Origin: a virus
DNA: 44,541 bases
Strand: one strand, 5' to 3'
IMG/VR virus record: IMGVR_UViG_3300049445_000392
Span: 1 to 44,541 of that record
Under the pieces are notes generated by a model. That model ran no database searches. It was not told the origin of the DNA and saw only the letters and a list, made by a program, of their open reading frames with translations. The position numbers and the translations under genes were made by a program. Positions 7,836-15,849 of this stretch are shown piece after piece. How positions within the stretch are numbered: position 1 is the stretch's first letter; each line of letters starts with the position of its first letter.

Positions 7836-8157
7836 ACGGAAGCGCCACGTGGAGCGGGATCTCCCACGAATCAATAGTCAAGACGTCCGCCACCGCGATC
7901 GCGCAATGGGCCGCTAGGTTCAGCGCTGGCCGATCCGGATCGTAGCGGATGATGGCGATCGTCCCGGGATAGCGGCCCATGAGCTCCGCGATCTCCGCCT
8001 TGGTCGGATCCGGATCCCCCGCGGATTCTTCGGACCACACGATCCCGGCGGCCCGTCCCCACGCCCACGGATCTGCATATCGATGCATAGGCGGTATGGG
8101 ATGCGACAGATCCGCCACTGTGCGCAAGTGAAATCCACGCAGATCGCAAAAGCGCAC
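7591..8157 (-). CDS. Hypothetical protein convergent with the repressor gene
   Basis: A protein of up to 188 residues from a GTG at 8157; an ATG at 8088 (MHRYADPW) would give 165 residues and is equally plausible. I do not recognise it. The composition is balanced (PTKAEIAELMGRYPGTIAII, VADVLTIDSWEIPL), and codons such as GGGATCCCG, GTGTGGGAC and TTG match neighbouring genes right through the segment shared with the repressor gene (7591-7835). That argues it is real and that the 245-bp antisense overlap is genuine. Function unknown. Confidence 0.55.
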   Translation of the reverse strand: MRFCDLRGFHLRTVADLSHPIPPMHRYADPWAWGRAAGIVWSEESAGDPDPTKAEIAELMGRYPGTIAIIRYDPDRPALNLAAHCAIAVADVLTIDSWEIPLHVALPFRAIAEASDERVFSQGDAIDSFPCPVWDRRLYHAWRIRLTEMRHGIPRESLAKVPPGLRGRLHLARWIVSLQRAHSIQRAR

Positions 8158-8210
8158 TGTGTGCGCACGCGGGCCGGTGTGTATGCACGTGTGCGAACAA
8201 ATTGCATGGT

Positions 8211-8229
8211 GATGCGTGCATAGGTGCGG
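8211..8229. promoter_or_regulatory. GCGTGCATAG motif
   Basis: GCGTGCATAGGTGCGG here matches ACGCGTGCATAGGT at 6941-6953 and ACGCGTGCATAGAT at 17901-17914. All three lie 10 to 100 bp from TACACGATC-type operators in control regions, so this is a second shared regulatory element. Confidence 0.4.
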
Positions 8230-8281
8230 CTTTGTGGCGGTGAGCGTCCGGACTAGCTGATCGGGGCCGTCTTGCGTAGGC

Positions 8282-8321
8282 CTACACGATCCGCGTATAC
8301 GCGGTTACATGGATCGTGTAG
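8282..8321. promoter_or_regulatory. Bipartite operator overlapping the nuclease start codon
   Basis: CTACACGATCC at 8282-8292 and its reverse complement GGATCGTGTAG at 8311-8321, 11-bp perfect arms with an 18-bp gap, the same spacing as at 6902-6941. The gap contains most of a 14-bp perfect palindrome, CCGCGTATACGCGG (8291-8304). The ATG of the nuclease gene (8309) lies at the edge of the right half-site, so binding should block the right-going early operon. Confidence 0.65.
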
Positions 8322-9382
8322 CGGACTCATTGTGGCCGTGGGACCACCGCAAGTATGGGAGTCTGTTAGACCCCGTCCATAAGTCTCACTGTAGTTATTT
8401 CGTTGGACATTTTGCGTGTCCAAAACAGTTCCAATACGTGCGGACTGATAGGGACGGCCAGCTCCGCGAATCCGGCATGCGTGCGAGTTTGGGCACCGCC
8501 GGCCACGCGGTGGTGGCCATGGTGTTAGATGGCACGTGGACCGGCCACCGGGACGCGGGAACGATCGCGCGCTGGATTGCGCGCGCCGTGCCGGACGCGG
8601 ATCCGGAAGACGTGATGGACACCGCGGCCGCGGCGGACGGCTTGATCGCGGACTTGCCGCGGTGGGTCTTGCGTGTGATCGGGGTGGAGCAAGGCTTCAT
8701 CGCGCCGTTCGGTGATTACTGGCTCGCTGGACACATCGATCTGATCTACGAACCCGTGGCGGCCCCGGGCACCGTGGCCATGTGTGATTGGAAGTTTGGC
8801 GCGCAAAAGCCGCACCCCATTGCTTTGGAACACGGGTTCGAAGCGGGCTTGTACTCGGCCGCACTGCACACGGGGTACTTTGAAGATCCCGTGGGCCGTG
8901 ACCGCGTGGGCTTGGAACGGGATCTGATCCGCGAAGTCCAAGCCGCGGCGGATCCACGGTACGTCAAGCCCACCTACGGGGCTTTCCCAAGCCAGATCCA
9001 CCAAGTCCACGCGGCGGACTACGTCCCGTATAAGCGCGCCGGGAGCAAGCTCTTGGAGCGGCCGGAAGACTTGGCGCTGCATGGGTATAGGGAAGCTACC
9101 CAGCACAAGTACAAGGCGGGGGATCGGCGCGGCGGGGCTTGGATGCCTATTAGGTTGCGGCCGGACGTTCTGTCCCGCTTCCACTCACGCTTGCGGGTGA
9201 TCGTGGGGACGGTCCGGCTTGGCCGCTTCATTGATAGCCCGGACGAAAAGTGTGGACGGTGTCACTACCGCGGAGCGTGCTTGAACGCGGGGTATGCAGC
9301 GGGGAGCACGGAAGACGATTACGCCGCGCTAGCGCGGCTTGAAAAGGCGGAGCGTGCACATGAGCGCGGAAAGCTCACGTGA
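8309..9382 (+). CDS. PD-(D/E)XK nuclease with iron-sulfur cluster motif (Cas4/AddB-like)
   Basis: A 357-residue RecB-family exonuclease. The core is GTAGHAVV (H66), E127, GHIDLIYE (D144) and CDWKFG (D160, K162), the PD-(D/E)XK signature. Four cysteines, C37 and then CxxCx5C at 315, 318 and 324, match the 4Fe-4S cluster arrangement of Cas4 and AddB nucleases. It probably processes DNA ends for phage recombination or replication together with the RecD2-like helicase downstream. It is the first gene of the right-going operon and overlaps the C5 methyltransferase start as GTGA. The absence of cas1/cas2 argues against CRISPR adaptation. Confidence 0.85.
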   Translation: MDRVADSLWPWDHRKYGSLLDPVHKSHCSYFVGHFACPKQFQYVRTDRDGQLRESGMRASLGTAGHAVVAMVLDGTWTGHRDAGTIARWIARAVPDADPEDVMDTAAAADGLIADLPRWVLRVIGVEQGFIAPFGDYWLAGHIDLIYEPVAAPGTVAMCDWKFGAQKPHPIALEHGFEAGLYSAALHTGYFEDPVGRDRVGLERDLIREVQAAADPRYVKPTYGAFPSQIHQVHAADYVPYKRAGSKLLERPEDLALHGYREATQHKYKAGDRRGGAWMPIRLRPDVLSRFHSRLRVIVGTVRLGRFIDSPDEKCGRCHYRGACLNAGYAAGSTEDDYAALARLEKAERAHERGKLT

Positions 9383-10110
9383 GGATCGGATCCCTCTTTT
9401 CCGGGATCGGTGGTCTTGAGCTGGGTTTGGAGTGGTCCGGGCTCGGCCACACGGTGTGGCAAGTGGAGCGCGATGTGTTTTGCCGCGGAGTGTTAGCTAA
9501 ACATTGGCCCCGTGTGGAGCGGTTCGAGGATGTCAAAACAGTTGGACGAAACAACCTCCGTCCCGTGGACCTTATTTGCGGCGGGTTCCCGTGCCAAGAC
9601 GTCAGCAGCGTTGGCCGGAGAGCTGGCCTTGGTGGTGCTAACAGCGGCTTATGGGTCGAGTTTTTACGGATCGTCACAGAGCTCCGGCCGGGGTGGGTCG
9701 TGGTCGAAAATGTCGCCAGCGGAGCGGCTAAGTGGGTCGATTCCGTGCGCACGGGCTTGGAACAGCAGGGCTACGCATGCTTACCGGTGCCGCTTGCGGC
9801 GGCGGATGTTGGAGCTAAGCACCGGCGCGCGCGCGTCTTCATCATTGCGGCCCACACTCACGCGCCAATCGTACGGAACGAACCGCGGGGGAGCCGCTGG
9901 CCGCGTGGGCAAGGTCCGGCCATCGCTCCGCGCGATGGCCGGTGGGCCGCTGAACCCACAATGGGCCGAGTGGTTCATGGGATTTCCCGCGGAGTGGACG
10001 GAGCTTCGAGTCGAGTCGCGGCGCTAGGCAACGCAGTGGTCCCGCAATGTGCCGAAGTGATCGGACACATCATTCAAGAATTGGAGCGTAGCTATGAGCG
10101 GAAGACGTGA
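9379..10110 (+). CDS. C5 cytosine DNA methyltransferase with reframed target-recognition region
   Basis: A 243-residue open frame with the main C5-methyltransferase motifs: SLFSGIGG (SAM binding), GGFPCQDVS with catalytic C72, VENV 109-112, AKHRRARVF 146-153 and GNAVVPQ 217-223. The stretch between residues about 158 and 215 does not fit the family. The matching sequence (PLNPQWAEWFMGFPAEWTEL, TRQSYGTNRGGAAGRVGK) is instead in the +1 frame at about 9850-10025. The gene therefore appears to have two compensating frameshifts, or sequencing indels, around its target-recognition domain. Starts at GTG overlapping the nuclease stop. Whether it is active is uncertain. Confidence 0.85.
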   Translation: MRIGSLFSGIGGLELGLEWSGLGHTVWQVERDVFCRGVLAKHWPRVERFEDVKTVGRNNLRPVDLICGGFPCQDVSSVGRRAGLGGANSGLWVEFLRIVTELRPGWVVVENVASGAAKWVDSVRTGLEQQGYACLPVPLAAADVGAKHRRARVFIIAAHTHAPIVRNEPRGSRWPRGQGPAIAPRDGRWAAEPTMGRVVHGISRGVDGASSRVAALGNAVVPQCAEVIGHIIQELERSYERKT

Positions 10111-10318
10111 ACGTGAACAGTTAGACCCCGTGTCCATCCCGGACGTGGAATGCATCGCGGCCACCGAACGCGCGATCCGCGTGGTGATCGCGGGGGACAC
10201 GCGGTGGATCCCACAATCGCAGATCACACCCATGTCCGAAGTGTATCAGTTGGGCGATCGCGGAACGCTGATCATCACCGCGTGGTTCGCGGAAAAGGAA
10301 GGGATAGGTGATGGTTGA
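10094..10318 (+). CDS. Small phage protein with WIPQSQI motif
   Basis: A 74-residue protein. The core (ATERAIRVVIAGDTRWIPQS then QI, SEVYQLGDRGTLIITAWFAE) resembles short phage proteins of unknown function with a WIPxSQI...GD.GxLxxxxW pattern, which look like small beta-barrels. It overlaps the methyltransferase end and the next gene, so it is translationally coupled within the early operon. Confidence 0.65.
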   Translation: MSGRREREQLDPVSIPDVECIAATERAIRVVIAGDTRWIPQSQITPMSEVYQLGDRGTLIITAWFAEKEGIGDG

Positions 10319-10532
10319 TATACGTACATTCTCGCAAGGGGAAGCGGCGCGCGCCGGCCGGATAGCGGACGCTTTGATTATCGCCATGCGGTACGGCCAC
10401 CGCCGCGGCCGCGAACGCGCGTGGGTCTTGGATCAGATCGTCCGTGCGCTCACCGGACGGCAATACCGCGAATGGGTCGCACACTTCGAAACGAACGATC
10501 GCAAATGGGATGAAGGGACAGAACCACAATGA
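10311..10532 (+). CDS. Small conserved protein, paralogue of the 1455-1676 product
   Basis: A 73-residue protein from ATG 10311 (a GTG lies one codon upstream). AWVLDQIVRALTGRQYREWV and the terminal RKWDEGTEPQ correspond to AWVIDQMVRVLAGDRYAEIV and YNWDVG of the other copy. Both copies lie next to DNA methyltransferase genes: one precedes the beta-class enzyme, the other follows the C5 enzyme at one gene's distance. Function is unknown; a partner of modification or replication is speculation. Its stop overlaps the next start (ATGA). Confidence 0.7.
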   Translation: MVDIRTFSQGEAARAGRIADALIIAMRYGHRRGRERAWVLDQIVRALTGRQYREWVAHFETNDRKWDEGTEPQ

Positions 10533-11416
10533 CTCCCTTAGAGTCCGGATTGCGTCAAGCGGCTGTAGCGGCGGCGCGCAAATACTCCGCCGGGTTCTAC
10601 ATTCAAGACGGCAAGCTGCGATGCGGCACCAATGATGCGCGCATACTGAACGATCCGGACGCGCTAACCCTGACGTGTTGGGCGGCAGACTGGTTTCGTC
10701 TTGGATTTCCAACAATGACAATCGGCCACAAATACGCGGCCGCCCTAATGACAACAACGATCCCGGATATCCCAATCATGGCGCCGTGGCCGGCTTTTCT
10801 TGTGCGATTGCCGGACCGCATGATGTCACTGGAAAACGGTGACCGCTTAGAACCATTATGTCACATGGTATGCATACACGCCGCTAGCATGTGGTTTTGG
10901 TTCGCGTTTACCGAAGGTAAAGCAAACTTACACCGACTAAACCTCTCAGAGTCAGAAATGCGCAACTTTGGCTTTGAGATCGATGGCAGCAACCTAACGA
11001 AATATGATGAGCGCACCATGGTCGCGTTGACACGTCTACTCATGAACGCATGCGTAGCCATGTCAGATCCCCGCAACGTTCGACCTTCCGCCAAGGGAAC
11101 CGCTCCACCGTCCATCGATCCATCGGGTTTCCCGCGGTACGGCGGCGGCACGTTTCAGCTTGGCGCGCCGGTAACTGTCGATTGTAGACAGCCGCTCCAA
11201 GCGTTCTTGCGCGGTGTCCCGCACGCAAGATCGTCGCTTCGGTGGCTAGTGCGTGGACACTGGCGAAACCAAGCGTGCGGGCCGGGACTTGAACAACGCG
11301 CAATGAAGTGGATCGAACCGTACTGGAAAGGTGATCGGGAAAACGCGCTGCTGATTCGCGATCACAAGCTTAGTCGAACAGTAACCCCTAACAACGTCAC
11401 TGCAGACACGGACTAA
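10529..11416 (+). CDS. Hypothetical phage protein
   Basis: A 295-residue protein without a family I can name. The C-terminal part (SSLRWLVRGHWRNQACGPG, then KWIEPYWKGD) is a motif I have seen as VRGHWxxQxxG...WIxPxWxG in phage and mobile-element proteins of unknown role. The middle is rich in Met and aromatic residues (HAASMWFWFAF). Its codons are visibly more AT-rich than its neighbours (for example AATGATGCGC, CTAACGAAATATGAT), suggesting separate acquisition. Coupled to the preceding gene by an ATGA overlap. Confidence 0.65.
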   Translation: MTPLESGLRQAAVAAARKYSAGFYIQDGKLRCGTNDARILNDPDALTLTCWAADWFRLGFPTMTIGHKYAAALMTTTIPDIPIMAPWPAFLVRLPDRMMSLENGDRLEPLCHMVCIHAASMWFWFAFTEGKANLHRLNLSESEMRNFGFEIDGSNLTKYDERTMVALTRLLMNACVAMSDPRNVRPSAKGTAPPSIDPSGFPRYGGGTFQLGAPVTVDCRQPLQAFLRGVPHARSSLRWLVRGHWRNQACGPGLEQRAMKWIEPYWKGDRENALLIRDHKLSRTVTPNNVTADTD

Positions 11417-11421
11417 AACAC

Positions 11422-12330
11422 ATGGCACCTAGATCAAACGCTAACACCGCGAATCCTTCCACCGCCGCCGCACCGGCCGCGCCACCTTCCACCGCACTGA
11501 CTAACCCGGCCGATGAAGCCGCCGCGCTGGCCGCCTTGAACGCATCCGTGGAAGGGGATGAAGTTTACGACGGCTTTTCCGAGAGCATGGGATCGGATCA
11601 GTTCCGGCTTCCCCGCCGCCTTTTCAATCAGTCCAAAGGGACAGACGTGGACGGTAACCGGCTTGTTCCGGATGTGTACTACGATCCGATTTCACAGCGC
11701 TCCGCCAAGACGATCGATGCGATCTTGATCATGGAGCACACCACGCGTGCGTTCACTACGTACGATGAAGACACGGAAGAAACGACATACATATGTATGT
11801 CGAACGATTGCGTGACCGGGATCGAACAAGCCACGCAACGGCCGCGCACATGCAAGGGGTGTCCGGACGCGGCGTGGAAAAAGAACGCCAAAGGGAAGCG
11901 TTCGGTGAACTGCGACGAGTCTTACTACGTGCTGGCCGTGGACATGGCCACGCGCGAACCGTTCGTGATTTTGTTCCGGCGGACTTCGGCCAGCGCGATC
12001 CGGACCCACGTGCAAAGGCACCACTTCGGCAAGCGTGAGCTCCCGGACGGCCGGAAAGCAAACATGCCGCTCTATTGGCGGCGCGTGCGCTTGTCCTTGG
12101 AGCTGTCGGAAAACGGCAAGTATGCCGTACCGGTGATCGAAGTGACCGGTGTCACGGACCCCGCTACGGCGGACATGTGCCGCGAAACGCTGGACGCGTA
12201 CCGAAGCATACTCACGCGCGCGGAAGACCACTCCAAGGCGGAAGCGGCCCCGGCGGCGGCCGCTAACGGCGGCGGCGGCGGCGGCGCGCCTAACACCAGC
12301 TTCGATCCGGAAGACTTCGATCGGAGCTGA
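11422..12330 (+). CDS. Putative single-stranded DNA-binding or replication accessory protein
   Basis: A 302-residue protein with an Ala/Pro/Thr-rich N-terminus, a central beta-rich domain, a cysteine group (ICMSNDC, RTCKGCP, NCDESY) that could bind zinc, and a C-terminus built like SSB: a Gly linker (GGGGGG) followed by an acidic, hydrophobic-containing tip (FDPEDFDRS). Its position among nuclease and RecD2-like genes fits a ssDNA-binding protein. Sequence similarity to classical SSB is not evident, so the call rests on tail architecture and context. Confidence 0.5.
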   Translation: MAPRSNANTANPSTAAAPAAPPSTALTNPADEAAALAALNASVEGDEVYDGFSESMGSDQFRLPRRLFNQSKGTDVDGNRLVPDVYYDPISQRSAKTIDAILIMEHTTRAFTTYDEDTEETTYICMSNDCVTGIEQATQRPRTCKGCPDAAWKKNAKGKRSVNCDESYYVLAVDMATREPFVILFRRTSASAIRTHVQRHHFGKRELPDGRKANMPLYWRRVRLSLELSENGKYAVPVIEVTGVTDPATADMCRETLDAYRSILTRAEDHSKAEAAPAAAANGGGGGGAPNTSFDPEDFDRS

Positions 12331-12332
12331 TC

Positions 12333-13340
12333 ATGGGAGCATCGATCACGCTTCGGGGAACGCTGGACCGGTGGCAGCAACACGGGGACACGGGGTGGGG
12401 GCGCGGCACGTTCACGCCCACCACGGGCCCCGGGGACCGCGTGACCGTGGTGGGCACGATCCGCGGAGCTCGGCCCGGTGACGCGGTGGAGCTCACCGGC
12501 ACACACGAAACACATCCCAAGTACGGCGCGCAGTTCAAAGTCACCGCCGGGGCCGTGACGATCCCGGACTCCGTGGACGGCGCAGTGGCGTGGATCGCCC
12601 ACCACCTTCCGATGCTAGGGAAGAAACGCGCGCGCGCCATGCTGGACCACTTCGGGGGACTGGACGCGTTTTGGAAGGTGGTGGAGTCGAACCCCGGCCG
12701 GCTGGCCGAAGTGCCGGGGATCACTGCGGAGCGTGCGGTGGAGATCCAAGCGGTCTATGCGACGGTGAAAGACACACGCGAACACGGAAGCACGCTCCGC
12801 GGGTGGGGTTTGACGGAAGGTCAGATCTCTAAATGCATGATGGTGTTCGGCCGGGATCTAGCGGACGTGGTGGAAGCCATCCGCGCGAACCCCTATCAAC
12901 TGTATGAGCGCGTGCCGGGGTTTGGATGGCTCACGGCGGACGCGGTGGCGCGCCGCACCGGGATCCCTATGGAGTCCCCGGTGCGGATCCGTTCCGCCTT
13001 GCGGCACGTTCTAGAATCACACATGAGCGAACACGGCCACGTGTTCATGGTGCCGATCGATTTCCAAGTGGCGGTGGGTGAGCTCTTGAGTTTGAGCAAG
13101 CTCACCGTGTTGGACTCAATCGATATCGCTTTGGCCAAGGGGGAGATCATCCGCCGGGGCAAGCGTATTTACGCGGCGAAAATCGACGCGATCGAAATGC
13201 TGTTAGCGGATTACATCGTTAGACGCGGAGGGTTAGTGTATGCGAACCGTAGTGATCGAAAGTCCAATGGCGGGCCGGCCGCCGGCATGGGTGTGGAAGA
13301 TCTTTCGTCCGGCGGTGGCGTGGATCCTATATCAACGTAA
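12333..13340 (+). CDS. RecD2-like helicase, N-terminal half (split gene)
   Basis: A 335-residue protein equal to the N-terminal half of RecD2 helicases: an OB-like domain (about 1-75, HPKYGAQFKV), helix-hairpin-helix segments (LPMLGKKRARAMLDHFGG; NPYQLYERVPGFGWLTADAV) and the winged-helix part ending at IYAAKIDAIEMLLADYIVRR. No ATPase motif is present. The last 34 residues overlap the next gene and look like read-through. The helicase motifs are encoded separately at 13752-14975, after an inserted 516-bp gene. The two halves may assemble in trans; their summed length (742) is normal for RecD2. Confidence 0.85.
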   Translation: MGASITLRGTLDRWQQHGDTGWGRGTFTPTTGPGDRVTVVGTIRGARPGDAVELTGTHETHPKYGAQFKVTAGAVTIPDSVDGAVAWIAHHLPMLGKKRARAMLDHFGGLDAFWKVVESNPGRLAEVPGITAERAVEIQAVYATVKDTREHGSTLRGWGLTEGQISKCMMVFGRDLADVVEAIRANPYQLYERVPGFGWLTADAVARRTGIPMESPVRIRSALRHVLESHMSEHGHVFMVPIDFQVAVGELLSLSKLTVLDSIDIALAKGEIIRRGKRIYAAKIDAIEMLLADYIVRRGGLVYANRSDRKSNGGPAAGMGVEDLSSGGGVDPIST

Positions 13341-13755
13341 CCGTCGGTATGCGTTGGCATGCGTTAGACACGCGGTGTTAGTCATGGGTGAAAGCCCCTA
13401 CGCATCCCACGTGATGTTCGGCCACGCGCTGAACGATCGCGTGGCCGCGGAGCGCGATGTGGGTATGCGAATCGGTTTCCAGTGGGGGGCCATGGCCGAA
13501 GCGCGGATCGTATATTGTGACCTTGGGATCGCCCCGGGCATGGAAGCCGGGATCGCGAACCGCCCCGCGGGCCAAGTGTTGGAGTTTAGATATCTAGATC
13601 CCAAGAACGTCCACCGGTGCGACATGTGCGGGGTGATGGTTCCGCCGGACACGAACCATTGCGGATCCACGCGGTGTGCCGTGGCCGTCCACATGAAGCT
13701 CCCGCCGCGGCCGGCCGGCGGGGGAACCATCCGCGGCCCGTGGGGTGACACGTGA
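13240..13755 (+). CDS. DUF7768-like protein with C-terminal zinc-ribbon-like motif, inserted in recD2
   Basis: A 171-residue protein resembling the DUF7768/DUF4406 group, related to nucleoside 2-deoxyribosyltransferases: VVIESPMAG, NRRYALACVRHAVLVMGESP, then YASHVMFGHALNDRVAAERD and GMEAGIANR. The C-terminus has a CxxC...C...C pattern (CDMCGV, HCGSTRC) suggesting a zinc ribbon. It has its own strong ribosome binding site (GGAGG, 8 nt before ATG 13240), starts inside the RecD2 N-terminal gene and overlaps the ATPase-half start as GTGA. In phages this family is often near replication genes; its substrate is unknown. Confidence 0.7.
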   Translation: MRTVVIESPMAGRPPAWVWKIFRPAVAWILYQRNRRYALACVRHAVLVMGESPYASHVMFGHALNDRVAAERDVGMRIGFQWGAMAEARIVYCDLGIAPGMEAGIANRPAGQVLEFRYLDPKNVHRCDMCGVMVPPDTNHCGSTRCAVAVHMKLPPRPAGGGTIRGPWGDT

Positions 13756-14975
13756 GCGCGCTGGTTTTGGACGCGTCCCAAGCCCACGCGGTGGAGCTTA
13801 TGCTCCGCGCGCGCTTCGGCTTGGTGACGGGCCCACCGGGGTCCGGCAAAACCACCACGCTACGGACCGCGCTGGCCGAGCTCCCGCCGGGGGAACGCGC
13901 GGCCCTTGCGGCGCCCACGGGCAAGGCGGCGCGCCGGATGGAGCAAAGCACCGGCCGGCCGGCGGTGACGCTTCACCGGTTGCTAGGGTACCGGCCCGGG
14001 GCCGGCTTCACCGTGGACGCGGTGGACGCGTCCGTGGTGATCGTCGACGAAGCCAGCATGATCGATTATGAGCTCGGACTTGCGCTGATGGAGCGCACGG
14101 GCCACGCACGCTTGATCCTAGTGGGCGATGCGGATCAGCTCCCGCCGGTGGGCCCCGGCCGGATGTTCGGGGACTTGGTGGACTCCGAAGCGGCCCCGGT
14201 GGCGCGGCTTCGAACCCAGCACCGCGCCGCCGCGGAGTCATGGGTGGCGCGCAACGCTCCGCGCGTTTTGACCGGTGGGCCGCTTGAACTGGACGCGTGC
14301 CCGGGGTTTGAGCTGATCGAAGTGGAGCAAGCCGCGGACGTGCCGGCGGCCGTGCGCGGGGCCATCGTAGCGGCGGGATATTCACGGGCCGGCGGCGCGG
14401 ACGCGGTGCCGCCCATGGTCTTGTCACCACAGAAACCCGGCGGCGCGGGGTGTGACGGCTTGGGCCGGGAGCTCGATTCGCTCTTGAACCTGAACAGCCC
14501 CGTGGCGGCGGACGGGGAACCCACGCGTTCACGCGGGCCGGACCGCGTGGGGATTCGGCTTGGGACGCGAGTGATCCAAACCGCGAATGACTATGACTTG
14601 GGCGTGATGAACGGGGAGCTAGGCACGGTCACGGACTTCCCCGCCGGTGGCCCGATCACCGTCCACTTCCCGGACTTGGGATCGTTCGCGCAATACACGC
14701 TCAGTGACTCGGACGCGTTGCAGCAAGCGTACGCGCTCACCATACACAAGACGCAGGGGAGCGAGTTTCAACACGTGATCTGTGTAGTCCATTCGACACA
14801 CACACGTATGCTCAATAGATCGATCCTGTACACCGCGATCACGCGCGCCAAGGCGAAGGTGACGATCGTGGGGGACCGCAAGGGGATCGGCCGCGCCTTG
14901 AAGAAAGACGGCGCGCGCCGGGACACCACGCTGATCGAGAGAATCGCGGGGACTTTGGAAGGTGTGAGAATCTAG
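13752..14975 (+). CDS. RecD2-like helicase, C-terminal ATPase half (SF1B)
   Basis: A 407-residue helicase core: Walker A TGPPGSGKTT at 26-35, APTGKAA (54-60), DEAS motif II at 99-102, GDADQLPPV motif III, ALTIHKTQGSEF and ILYTAITRAK motifs V-VI. It begins with SALVLDASQAHAVELML, which matches the junction just before Walker A in intact RecD2. It starts at a GTG overlapping the DUF7768-like gene. It should act 5'-to-3' on DNA, presumably with the N-terminal half encoded at 12333. Together with the Fe-S nuclease it could form an end-processing module. Confidence 0.9.
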   Translation: MSALVLDASQAHAVELMLRARFGLVTGPPGSGKTTTLRTALAELPPGERAALAAPTGKAARRMEQSTGRPAVTLHRLLGYRPGAGFTVDAVDASVVIVDEASMIDYELGLALMERTGHARLILVGDADQLPPVGPGRMFGDLVDSEAAPVARLRTQHRAAAESWVARNAPRVLTGGPLELDACPGFELIEVEQAADVPAAVRGAIVAAGYSRAGGADAVPPMVLSPQKPGGAGCDGLGRELDSLLNLNSPVAADGEPTRSRGPDRVGIRLGTRVIQTANDYDLGVMNGELGTVTDFPAGGPITVHFPDLGSFAQYTLSDSDALQQAYALTIHKTQGSEFQHVICVVHSTHTRMLNRSILYTAITRAKAKVTIVGDRKGIGRALKKDGARRDTTLIERIAGTLEGVRI

Positions 14976-15003
14976 GAACTAACGGATAGGAAGGAAACTG
15001 TTT

Positions 15004-15564
15004 ATGCTAGACGAAAATGAGGAAACGCAGGAAACGATGTTCATTCCGGTTCCGCCGCCGGTGGACATGCTCCCGATCGGATCCGCACCGGCGGAAAACA
15101 TCCGCCCCGCTTTGGAGCTCACGCGTCAAATTGCGGAGCTAGGGATCCTTGGTGTGGTGGTGGCGGTCACGCCCACGCAAAGCGGGCACAAGCTGGCCAT
15201 GCCGGATTGGAGTCACCTATCCGCCGGTGGCGGCGGCTTAGCTCTGGACTTGATCTCCGCACGCGTGGTGCCCGAGGTGGGCGGCCGCGTGGGGTTCACG
15301 GCGGAGCTTGCGGACGAAGCCGGTATGGATCGGACCATGTCCGCTTTGAACGCGGTGTGCGAGCTCATACGGCGGACACGCGAAGCGGCGGACGGCCTAG
15401 AAAAGGTGGTGAACGCCACGCTTGCGGGGATGGCCCGGTTAGGTGTGGACGTGGTGAGCACAGCGGATCTCCCCGAAGCTGACACGGCGGAAGGGGACCA
15501 CCCCGCGGATGATGAAGTCACCGCACCGGGATCCACCGCTGAACCCTTGGACGTAGTGGAGTAA
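15004..15564 (+). CDS. Hypothetical acidic protein
   Basis: A 186-residue protein I do not recognise. It has a Pro-rich N-terminus, a mid region with hydrophobic helices (RTMSALNAVCELIRRTREAA) and a strongly acidic C-terminus (EADTAEGDHPADDE). The ribosome binding site GGAAGGAAA lies 6 to 8 nt before the ATG. It is separated from the helicase by 28 bp and followed closely by an excisionase-like gene. Confidence 0.65.
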   Translation: MLDENEETQETMFIPVPPPVDMLPIGSAPAENIRPALELTRQIAELGILGVVVAVTPTQSGHKLAMPDWSHLSAGGGGLALDLISARVVPEVGGRVGFTAELADEAGMDRTMSALNAVCELIRRTREAADGLEKVVNATLAGMARLGVDVVSTADLPEADTAEGDHPADDEVTAPGSTAEPLDVVE

Positions 15565-15569
15565 CCCCC

Positions 15570-15815
15570 ATGTCCACCGCACCGATCACGATCACGTGTG
15601 ACAACGCACTGGCCGCCACCGGTATGTCGTGGGCGCAGTGCAAACGACTGGCCCGCCGGTTGGGCGTGCCGGTGATGAAGCTGTCCCACAAATGTATGGT
15701 GATCGATGCGGTGCTGTTCTTGGACGCCATGCGTAAGTCCGGGGACTACCGTCCCGCACCGGTGGCGGCGGATGATGTGGACGCGGCCCTTATAGCGTGC
15801 GGACTCAAGCGGTAG
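15570..15815 (+). CDS. Small HTH protein, excisionase-like
   Basis: An 81-residue protein. MSWAQCKRLARRLGVPVMKL followed by IDAVLFLDAMRK resembles the winged HTH of AlpA/Xis-type or MerR-like excisionases, with a helix-turn-helix over residues 18-40. It lies at the end of the early operon, with a strong terminator after it and the integrase converging from the other side, a usual place for a recombination directionality factor. The DNA-binding call is fair; the Xis role is inferred. Confidence 0.5.
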   Translation: MSTAPITITCDNALAATGMSWAQCKRLARRLGVPVMKLSHKCMVIDAVLFLDAMRKSGDYRPAPVAADDVDAALIACGLKR

Positions 15816-15849
15816 CTCCCCACGGGGTATGTGGGCGGATCCGAAAATC

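Noticed and set aside
8309-9382. Cas4 of a CRISPR adaptation module
   Set aside because: The Fe-S nuclease motifs fit Cas4, but no cas1, cas2 or array is present; a phage end-processing nuclease is simpler.
9512-10027. Independent 171-residue gene
   Set aside because: Only its last 55 residues look real, and they belong to the methyltransferase family; the rest is the shadow of the methyltransferase frame.
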